From a virus: a DNA stretch of 32,645 bases. The notes under the pieces were generated by a model. It was not told the origin of the DNA, did not search any database, and worked only from the letters and a program-made list of their open reading frames with translations. Shown here in pieces: positions 26,505 through 32,645 of the stretch; the stretch's first letter is position 1, and each line of letters starts with the position of its first letter. Where the stretch lies: IMG/VR virus record IMGVR_UViG_3300009158_000017, positions 1 to 32,645 of that record; one strand, given 5' to 3'. A program made the translations under genes and the position numbers.

Positions 26505-29434
26505 GAGGTCAAATCTTGGATAGCAGGGGCAACCCCATTTCAAGCGAACGCTTGAAGACGGGCACCAACCTCATCTCCGCCCGCAACTTCTTGGGCGGCC
26601 TCCCGGATGCCGATGCCAACCTTGCCTTGCTCCCCATGGAGAGGCGCGGTGTTGGCGGGCTGGTGGGCCTCTACCGTGAGATGATGGATACCCATGTGGG
26701 CATCTCCGCCGCGGTCTATTGGGCGATCACCGAGGCGGCCTCCCTACCCAAGGAGGTGGTGTGGCCTCACACCCAAGACCCTGACCCGGAGGCGGAGGCC
26801 TTCATGAACCTTTGCCGCGTGGCGGTGTTGGATGAGGCCGTGGTCTATGATGGGCTCTTGGAGGGTAGCAACGCCCTATGGGTGTACCCCCTTGTAGATG
26901 CGTTCGTGGGCTTTGGCCTGATGGCCCCGCGGCTCATGAGCGGTGGCGCGGTGGAGTGGTATCCCATCTCTCAAAACGCCGTGATGTTGTGGAGGCCCAA
27001 CGGCTACCTCCTCGGCGGGGTGCGCTTCTCCACCCCCAACGGGTATGATGATATTGATGCGGCTGAGCTGGTTCACACCGTCCACGGCTTCGCGGGAGCT
27101 GGTGAATTTGAGGGGCGCTCCATGCTCCGCTCTTGCATCCAACCCTTTGCCATTTGGAAGCAGATCGCGATCTCCGCGGGCATCTACCAAAACCTCCAAA
27201 ACGGCTTCCTTGACATAAGCTTTGAGCCTTCGGTGGCGGAGGCCGATGTGGCCGAATTCAACACCTTTGCCCAAGCCTTCCAAGATGGCCAGCGGCGCTA
27301 CCTCCTCCGCCCCAAGAATGTGGATGTGGAGATGCGTTACCCCTCGGGCACGCCCGCGGATGTGGTCTCCCAACTTGAGTATTGGGATCGGCAAATTGAG
27401 AAGCAGCTCAACGCCCCTCTTGCGGGCATAGCTCAGTTTGGCAGCCGTGCCATGGCGGAGACCTTGGACGGGGCCAGCGGGCGCAAGGCCAAGGCTTGGA
27501 TCAATGGCATCTTTGAGCGGTCAAGCCGCGGGATGTTCGGGTGGCTTGCGCGGCAAGTGGGCTACACGGGCAAGCTCCCCAAGGTTCAAGTGCAATCGGC
27601 TGAGCTCACCACGGGCATGGATGGTTGGGGTGCCTATGTGAGCGGGGTGCAATCGGGCTTGCTCACCCGCGGCCCGGATGATGAGGCATGGGGGCGGCGG
27701 GTGATCGGTGCCCCGGAGCTGCCCGTCAAGGAGGAGGCGGATGTGGTCAAGGATACCCCCGCGCCCCTCTTGGTTGGCTCTTTGCAAATCGCTCAAGAGG
27801 TGCTCACCAAGCTGGTGGCATCGGCGGCCAACCCCGTGCCCTTGGCGGCGGAGGCGGCCATGGTGTTGCTCCAAGCGGCGGGTCTCCAAGCGGCCAATGC
27901 CCGCGTGATGATTCAAGCTCAGATGCGGGTGGTGCCCTTTACGGAGGCCCCCGTGGATGCGGTGCCCGTGGAGGGCGTGGCAGTTGTAAAGGATTCCTTT
28001 ACACCTCCGCCCGTTGCCCCCGCGCCCGATGATGAGCCCCCAAGCGGAGGCGGCGGAGGCGGAGCACCACCAGCGGGCAAGGGTGAGGTCACGCTCCCGG
28101 GCTCCAAGATCACGGTGCCCGCGGCCATTGGGAGTGCGCCCGCCTTTGCCCCTGCTACCTCCGCCAAGGATGGTGGCAACCTCTCCGATGGGCTCATCTT
28201 GGCGGCCAGCCTAGCAGACCACCCGGAGGTCGCGGTGCCCGACACGGTGAAGGCGGCGGCGGCGGCGGCCCTTGAGGCGCACCGCAAGGCGGCAAGCAAG
28301 ACCGCTGACCCGGAAGCCATCCTCTTGGCCCGAGACCTTGCGGCGGGCAAGCGGCTTGCGTGGGATCGGGTGCTGAAGCTGGCCCGCTACTTTGCGGAGG
28401 TCTACCCCAAGGCGCGGGCCTCCAAGAGCTTTGCGGATGGCGGCCCGGTCTTCCACCGCTATGAGCTCAGGGGCGGGGATGCGTGCCGCGATTGGGTGCG
28501 GGGCTTGCTCACGGCCTATGCCATGGCAGCCCACCAGCGGGCCAGCCGCCTCAATGATGGCGGAGGGTGCGGATGCGGGGAGGCCCATGGTGACCTCGGA
28601 GATGGGGAAGCGGAAGGGGTCTTGGCCGTTGGTGCGGATGGCAAGGAGTTTGTGACCTACCGTGAGTTGCGCCCGGAGGAGGAGGTGGTGGCATGGGTGA
28701 CCTTGGCCGATGCCCGCCGCGCCTTGGATGTGGATCTAGGCTTTGCCCTTGACCGCGTGGCAGCTGACCACCGCAACGCGGTGCGCCGCGCCCTCAAGGA
28801 TGGTTGGCAGCCCGGAGAGCAAGATGCCATTTGGAGCGCCTTTGTGCCCCAATATGCCAAGGTGTTGACGGATGCGGCGGCAACCTTGCGGGGTAGCATC
28901 TCGGCGGAGGTGCTCAATGAGGCTGCCCGGAGTGCGGGCGCGGGAGCCCTCACCAAGATGAGCGCGGCGGAGGCGGCGGCGGTCTCCTCTACCATGGCGG
29001 CCTCCGCCAACGCCCAACTTGCGCGGGCAGCTGGCCTCACTCAGATGGCGGCGGAGACCATAGCGAACCGGGTGGGCGGGGAGATCTCCGATGCGGTGCT
29101 AGGCGGTGCTGACCCCTCCAAGTGGAAGAGTAGGATCACCCCGCTTGGCTTGGCGGATAGTGCGCGGGCCAGCCGCAACCAAGTGGAGGGCGCGGCCCGA
29201 GTGGCCACCTATGCTGACACCCCGGAGGCCAAGGGCGTGGTGCCCTCGCTCTTGGTGAGGTCAAGCATCCCCGATGGCAAGCGGTGCTCCATTTGTGCGG
29301 AGCGTGATGGGGAGGAGGTCAACATGGCGGGCAACCCCGATGCGGAGATCCCTGAGCTGCCCGACCCGGAGTGCCTTGGTGGTGCGAACCGTTGCCGATG
29401 CGGCTGGTTCGTGGTCTATGGCACCTTGAGCTAG
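26498..29434 (+). CDS. Portal protein fused to MuF-type head morphogenesis domain
   Basis: A 978-residue protein, about twice the usual portal length. Residues 1-430 fit a Mu gp29/DUF935-type portal: GLVGLYREMMDTHVGISAAV near the start, SLPKEVVWP, and EKQLNAPLAGIAQFGSRAMA later. A Pro/Gly linker lies at about 501-525 and a Cys-rich turn (GGGCGCGEAHG) at about 688. Residues about 720-978 resemble the gpF/gp7 head morphogenesis domain, ending in PDGKRCSICAERDGEE (Cys930, Cys933) and NRCRCGWFVVYG (Cys966, Cys968), a probable metal site. Separate portal and MuF genes are more usual. The ORF is continuous and starts inside the terL stop. It forms the DNA entry channel and helps start capsid assembly. 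Confidence 0.85.
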   Translation: MVRGQILDSRGNPISSERLKTGTNLISARNFLGGLPDADANLALLPMERRGVGGLVGLYREMMDTHVGISAAVYWAITEAASLPKEVVWPHTQDPDPEAEAFMNLCRVAVLDEAVVYDGLLEGSNALWVYPLVDAFVGFGLMAPRLMSGGAVEWYPISQNAVMLWRPNGYLLGGVRFSTPNGYDDIDAAELVHTVHGFAGAGEFEGRSMLRSCIQPFAIWKQIAISAGIYQNLQNGFLDISFEPSVAEADVAEFNTFAQAFQDGQRRYLLRPKNVDVEMRYPSGTPADVVSQLEYWDRQIEKQLNAPLAGIAQFGSRAMAETLDGASGRKAKAWINGIFERSSRGMFGWLARQVGYTGKLPKVQVQSAELTTGMDGWGAYVSGVQSGLLTRGPDDEAWGRRVIGAPELPVKEEADVVKDTPAPLLVGSLQIAQEVLTKLVASAANPVPLAAEAAMVLLQAAGLQAANARVMIQAQMRVVPFTEAPVDAVPVEGVAVVKDSFTPPPVAPAPDDEPPSGGGGGGAPPAGKGEVTLPGSKITVPAAIGSAPAFAPATSAKDGGNLSDGLILAASLADHPEVAVPDTVKAAAAAALEAHRKAASKTADPEAILLARDLAAGKRLAWDRVLKLARYFAEVYPKARASKSFADGGPVFHRYELRGGDACRDWVRGLLTAYAMAAHQRASRLNDGGGCGCGEAHGDLGDGEAEGVLAVGADGKEFVTYRELRPEEEVVAWVTLADARRALDVDLGFALDRVAADHRNAVRRALKDGWQPGEQDAIWSAFVPQYAKVLTDAAATLRGSISAEVLNEAARSAGAGALTKMSAAEAAAVSSTMAASANAQLARAAGLTQMAAETIANRVGGEISDAVLGGADPSKWKSRITPLGLADSARASRNQVEGAARVATYADTPEAKGVVPSLLVRSSIPDGKRCSICAERDGEEVNMAGNPDAEIPELPDPECLGGANRCRCGWFVVYGTLS

Positions 29435-29694
29435 GGCTCGGCCACTAGGGTGGGGCTAGGCTTGCACCACGGGCACGGGCAGCCCTTGAGGCGGTAGCGG
29501 GCGGGGGTGTTGCCGCTGCCCGCCTCCACCCCGTTGACCTCGCCCTCCATGATGAGGCGGCCAAGCTCAGAGCGGATCGCCTTCTCTCCTCCGATGCCCA
29601 CCAGCCTTGAGAGGTGCGCGGGAGAGGGGTGGAAATCGACCGCGTGGCAACGGGTCAAAAGATCTAGGATCTCTCTTTGGCGGCGGGTGACCAT
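29431..29694 (-). CDS. Winged-helix DNA-binding protein, reverse strand in the head operon
   Basis: An 87-residue protein. The N-terminus (VTRRQREILDLLTRCHAVDF, then AHLSRLVGIGGEKAIRSELG, then strands EGEVNGVEAG and ARYRLKG) has the layout of a LexA-like or MarR-like winged helix. The C-terminus ends in a Cys pair (CPCPWC) that could hold a metal. It faces against all neighbours, and its stop shares the tetramer CTAG with the portal stop. No rightward gene fits the same 360 bases. It may be an antisense-encoded regulator of the switch to late expression. No promoter for it was recognised. Confidence 0.65.
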   Translation of the reverse strand: MVTRRQREILDLLTRCHAVDFHPSPAHLSRLVGIGGEKAIRSELGRLIMEGEVNGVEAGSGNTPARYRLKGCPCPWCKPSPTLVAEP

Positions 29695-29793
29695 GGGGCT
29701 CTCACTTAGCGGCGGGCGCGGGGGCGAATTGGCACGCTAGCGGGGCAAGGAGGTAGGGGCAAGGTCTTGGCAGGGCGAGAGGAGCGGCGCACA

Positions 29794-31062
29794 ATGGCCC
29801 CCATGCGCAATGCCCGCCCAAAGTTCCGCACCCATGAGGTCAACCTCGGGGATGATTCAACCCTCCGATGGGTAAGCCTTCTCCCGGAGGGCGTGATCCA
29901 TGCCAATGGAATGGCTTGGGATCTTGCGGCGGAGGTCACCGACCCCGATGCCTTGCTCTTCCGCTTTGATGATGTGGTGGCCAGCCTTCACGCTTGGCTT
30001 GCGGAGTATGCTCCCCCCATTGCGGTGGAGCACACCAAGGATGGCACCGCGGCGGGCTACCTACGGCGGATCGTAGTGCTGACCATGGCGGAGGCGGCGG
30101 AGCTTGGGATCAAGCAACCCGTGAGCCGCATGATCTATGGCGGCCTTGACTTCACCTCGGAGCGTTGGGCGGCGGCCTTTGATGCTGGTGAGATCCCCTA
30201 CACCTCGCCAAACATTCGCGCCTATGCCTCCACCGAGACCGAGGCGGAGCCCCGCTTCATTTTCGGAATCGGGGAGATCTCGCTTGTCACCATCCCCCAG
30301 ATCAAGACCAACCAAATCCCGGTAGCAGAGATGCGAGGGGTATCACTTGCGGAGAGCCCAATGAAGATGAGCATGGAAGATTGCGCGGCCTATTGTGCGG
30401 AGAATGGCATGGATGAGGCGGCCATCAAGGCGCTCATTGCCCAGATGTTTCCGGAGCTCCACAAGGCGGAGCATGAGGCCAACCCCGATCTTGCCGAGGA
30501 TGCGGAGGCCATTGAGGCCGCCGCGGTAGCGGAGCTTGAGCGGGTGGCGGAAATGGAGAAGGTAGCGGAAGAGGAGAAGGAGGAGGAGAAGCCCGAGGCT
30601 CTCCTTGGTGAGATCGCCCGCCTCAAGGGAGCCCTTCTCAAGGAGCGCCGCTCCAATGCTCTTGCCGCGGTCACCAGCGACCTCAAGGGCCGCAAGGTCT
30701 CCGATGCCACCAAGGCCAAGCTTGCGGAGAGTTACCTCTCCGATCGCACCGCCTACCGTGCGATCATTGCCGATCTTGGTGTGACCTCCACGGCCCCCAA
30801 GATGAGCGTTGCCGCTGGCCCAGCCCGCACCACCTCCCCGGTTGCTCCGGGCGTTGGCGGCCTTTCGGCCTCCCTCTCCGAGGTGCTGGCCAACCCCCGC
30901 CGCTTTGCCGATCTCACGGAAGATGCTCAGTGGGGCATGATCTCCGACTTGGCCGAGCGGGAGAAGGTTGAGCATTGGCTCGCCGCCTCTTGGCTCATGA
31001 CGGGCAAGATGCCTCAGACCGTGACCGAGCTACGCAATTCGCGTGGCTTTGGCGGGCGCTAG
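29794..31062 (+). CDS. Prohead protease with scaffold domain (Mu gpI-like)
   Basis: A 422-residue protein from the ATG at 29794, which follows GAGAGGAG. The N-terminal half has the Mu-like I protein pattern: PPIAVEHTKDGTAAGYLRRI, IYGGLDFTSERWAAAFDAGE, IPYTSPNI, and GEISLVTIPQIK. It should process the scaffold and head proteins after prohead assembly. From about residue 190 the protein is acidic and helical (long Glu/Lys/Ala runs around residues 225-295), as in scaffolds, and ends with a compact helical tail that would contact capsid subunits. The protease and scaffold are thus in one frame, as in Mu I/Z. Confidence 0.87.
   Translation: MAPMRNARPKFRTHEVNLGDDSTLRWVSLLPEGVIHANGMAWDLAAEVTDPDALLFRFDDVVASLHAWLAEYAPPIAVEHTKDGTAAGYLRRIVVLTMAEAAELGIKQPVSRMIYGGLDFTSERWAAAFDAGEIPYTSPNIRAYASTETEAEPRFIFGIGEISLVTIPQIKTNQIPVAEMRGVSLAESPMKMSMEDCAAYCAENGMDEAAIKALIAQMFPELHKAEHEANPDLAEDAEAIEAAAVAELERVAEMEKVAEEEKEEEKPEALLGEIARLKGALLKERRSNALAAVTSDLKGRKVSDATKAKLAESYLSDRTAYRAIIADLGVTSTAPKMSVAAGPARTTSPVAPGVGGLSASLSEVLANPRRFADLTEDAQWGMISDLAEREKVEHWLAASWLMTGKMPQTVTELRNSRGFGGR
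30361..31062 (+). CDS. Possible separate scaffold from an internal start (Mu gpZ-like)
   Basis: Within the protease gene, GGAGAG (30351-30356) precedes in-frame ATGs at 30361 and 30367. Translation from there would give a 233-residue protein made only of the scaffold part. Mu produces its scaffold Z in just this way from gene I. The internal start is visible; its use is inferred. Confidence 0.5.
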   Translation: MKMSMEDCAAYCAENGMDEAAIKALIAQMFPELHKAEHEANPDLAEDAEAIEAAAVAELERVAEMEKVAEEEKEEEKPEALLGEIARLKGALLKERRSNALAAVTSDLKGRKVSDATKAKLAESYLSDRTAYRAIIADLGVTSTAPKMSVAAGPARTTSPVAPGVGGLSASLSEVLANPRRFADLTEDAQWGMISDLAEREKVEHWLAASWLMTGKMPQTVTELRNSRGFGGR

Positions 31063-31088
31063 CCCAACCCCCACCCCTTCAACCAACG

Positions 31089-31103
31089 GCCCCTCTACGG
31101 GGC
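31089..31103 (+). promoter_or_regulatory. Hairpin just before the decoration gene's ribosome site
   Basis: GCCCC (31089-31093) pairs with GGGGC (31099-31103) around TCTAC, directly followed by the Shine-Dalgarno AAGGAG (31104-31109). Such a hairpin may protect the 5' end of a processed capsid mRNA and keep the ribosome site open. Confidence 0.45.
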
Positions 31104-31116
31104 AAGGAGAAAGCAC

Positions 31117-31548
31117 ATGGCACTTGGATCGCTGACCTACAAGACCCCCGTCAAGATTGCCGTAATCGGCTCCAATCTCACCGATAAGGCGGGCTTCATT
31201 GTCTCGCTCACGGATGAGAGCAGCGTTGCCCTCAATGTTGCCCAAGAGGTGCGCCCCTACGGCGTGATCGTGGTGGGATGCGATAGCCTCACCCCGGGCA
31301 CCTACCCGAGCCAGATTGCCGCGGGAGCCCTTGAGATCGTGGACGCCTACGGCGCGGTGATCGTGGCCATGGCGGGCGGCGGGGGTGTCACCTTTGGAGA
31401 GCCCGTTGCGGTCACCTCCACGGGTGCCCTTGAAGATGCCAGCCTTGTGAAGAACGATTGGATCGTGGGCTATGCCCTCTCCACCGCCGCGGCTGGTGAG
31501 AGCTTCTTGCTTTCCTTCACTCCCAATCGGCAGCAGGTCGCCCCGTAA
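31117..31548 (+). CDS. Head decoration (capsid cement) protein
   Basis: A 143-residue beta-rich protein encoded between the protease/scaffold and the major capsid genes, the usual place for trimeric cement proteins that stabilise the expanded head (lambda gpD-like or P22-like folds). It has strands such as PVKIAVIGSNLTDKAGFIVS, a Gly-rich turn (AMAGGGGVTFGEPVAV) and a C-terminal SFLLSFTPNRQQVAP. The layout resembles DUF2190-type capsid cement. A strong ribosome site, AAGGAG seven bases before the ATG, suggests high expression. Clean spacing on both sides. Confidence 0.68.
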   Translation: MALGSLTYKTPVKIAVIGSNLTDKAGFIVSLTDESSVALNVAQEVRPYGVIVVGCDSLTPGTYPSQIAAGALEIVDAYGAVIVAMAGGGGVTFGEPVAVTSTGALEDASLVKNDWIVGYALSTAAAGESFLLSFTPNRQQVAP

Positions 31549-31595
31549 CGGGCCGCCCCTCACTCCACCACTTCAACCTTGACTAAGGATCGACC

Positions 31596-32609
31596 ATGAC
31601 CACGCCCTTCATGCCCCCCGTTGGAATCAATACCGGAGCACTCAAGCCCGGAATCCTCCAGCGGATCTCCCTCTTCCGCGGCGGTGCTCAGGACACCAAC
31701 AGCCTCACCCTTGCGCCGATCGTCAAGGTGACCACCCGTGCGGGCTTCTATCATTTCTTTGCGGAGAATGATGCCTTGCTCACGGGCCAGCCGCAAGACC
31801 CCACCACCCCCGTGGGCTATGACACCCCGGCCAGCCCGGGCGGTATGCGCATCTCGGCGGGCACCTTCAACTCCAACCTCTACCGTTGGGGCTATCAAGT
31901 CTTCCCCCTTCAGCAGATTGCGGAGTTCGCGGCGCGTGGTGAAGATATCACGGCGCGGGCGGCCTTCAAGCTTGGCGGTCAAGCAAAGCAGCACCACGCA
32001 AAGATCTTGGGCGCGGTGCTCGATGCGGATGGCAACTTCTCCGCCACCCCGGCCTCGGCGGGCGGCTCGGCCACCCCTCTCCAGAATGAGATCAACGCCC
32101 TCCTCATCGACCTTGCCAAGCAGGGCGTTGACCTCAATGAGGGCCGTTGGGTTGCCACTTGCAACCTCAACACCGCCAACGATATGTTGCAGTTCAACAC
32201 GGTTGCGCAACAGGGCTACGCTCTTGCCTACGCGGGCGGCTCCTCCACGGCCCGCACGGGTGCCACGGATATGAGCCAGCTGAAGGCATGGTTCGCCTCC
32301 AAGCTCATCTGCCCGCTTGAGCTGGTGGTGCTCAATCAGTTCCTTCCCACCACGGCTGACACCGTGGGCGCTCCCGTGATCGCCAATGGCCGTGTGGCCA
32401 TCTTCAAGGTGGCCGAGAGTTATGGGGACGCGGGGTTTGTTCAGACCATGACCCCCGACCCTAACGCGGCCCTTGGCCAGATCTACACCTACGATGTGCG
32501 GCAGGGGCTGATCGGCATCGGCCTCCATGTTGAAAGCGACTACGGGATCACCGTCCTCGGCGGCCCGGCCAACAAGTGGGCAGCTTGCCTCACGGGTGTA
32601 TCCCTCTAA
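31596..32609 (+). CDS. Major capsid protein
   Basis: A 337-residue protein after protease/scaffold and decoration genes, of the size and place of an HK97-fold capsid subunit of the Mu-T-like or related group. Visible features are a flexible N-terminus, the segment KVTTRAGFYHFFAENDALLT, a long helix (QQIAEFAARGEDITARAAFK), the segment GRWVATCNLNTANDMLQFNT, and a C-terminal strand pair (IYTYDVRQGLIGIGLHVESD). Start ATG 31596 follows AAGGA. Gln codons here include many CAG, unlike the CAA-leaning neighbours, which may reflect high expression. The gene's last 87 bases appear again at the left end of the contig. Confidence 0.85.
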   Translation: MTTPFMPPVGINTGALKPGILQRISLFRGGAQDTNSLTLAPIVKVTTRAGFYHFFAENDALLTGQPQDPTTPVGYDTPASPGGMRISAGTFNSNLYRWGYQVFPLQQIAEFAARGEDITARAAFKLGGQAKQHHAKILGAVLDADGNFSATPASAGGSATPLQNEINALLIDLAKQGVDLNEGRWVATCNLNTANDMLQFNTVAQQGYALAYAGGSSTARTGATDMSQLKAWFASKLICPLELVVLNQFLPTTADTVGAPVIANGRVAIFKVAESYGDAGFVQTMTPDPNAALGQIYTYDVRQGLIGIGLHVESDYGITVLGGPANKWAACLTGVSL

Positions 32610-32645
32610 CGGGTGACTAGGTGGGAGCTCCTCCGGGGGCTCTCC
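32523..32645. repeat. Right copy of 123-bp terminal direct repeat
   Basis: Exact copy of bases 1-123. It covers the capsid 3' end and 36 bases of the following spacer. See the left copy for the interpretation. Confidence 0.97.

Overview
The window is the complete, or nearly complete, genome of a small tailed phage (class Caudoviricetes, long non-contractile tail inferred). It is GC-rich, roughly 60-65% by eye. The first 123 bases are repeated exactly as the last 123, so the contig closes on itself and the unique genome is about 32,522 bp. The major capsid gene runs across the junction. The head genes are Mu-like in style (a portal with a MuF domain, a gpI-type protease, gp36-like and gpG-like neck proteins). 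There is a tail tube gene, a frameshifted tail chaperone and a tape measure, but no sheath or contractile baseplate genes, which points to a siphovirus. No integrase, transposase, excisionase or tRNA gene was seen, so a lytic life style is the simplest reading. The host cannot be named. A mild excess of the octamer GCGATCGC hints at a cyanobacterium but does not establish it.

There are two divergent arms around a non-coding hub at 23,975-24,697. The rightward late arm runs 24,698 to the end and continues from 1 to 12,378. It encodes small terminase, a 34-residue membrane peptide, large terminase, a fused portal-MuF protein, a reverse-strand winged-helix protein, protease/scaffold, decoration protein and major capsid. 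After the junction come neck proteins, tail tube, chaperone with a -1 frameshift, tape measure, tail-tip proteins, a CHAP-like endolysin and two small membrane proteins.

The leftward arm runs 23,974 down to 12,335. It encodes a TOPRIM primase fused to a DUF927-type ATPase, four small unknown proteins, then another small protein and an unknown gene leading into YqaJ exonuclease and RecT annealase. Next are an HTH protein, an unknown protein, a RuvC-like resolvase and two more small proteins. The arm ends in a translationally coupled trio: a DNA methyltransferase, a Lys/Ala/Arg-rich protein and a PD-(D/E)XK nuclease. Most neighbours on both strands overlap by ATGA, GTGA or TAATG, so translation is tightly coupled.

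The regulatory DNA is unusually readable. Two near-identical leftward promoters have the -35 TTGACA inside a palindrome. Five leftward leaders carry a hairpin with TGCA in its loop, and six leftward genes share nearly the same start context, GGAGACCCGCCATG. The hub holds a perfect 16-bp inverted repeat and ten TTCCCA/TGGGAA boxes, some at 9-bp spacing, which suggests a replication origin or packaging site. All functional calls rest on motifs read by eye; no database search was possible.
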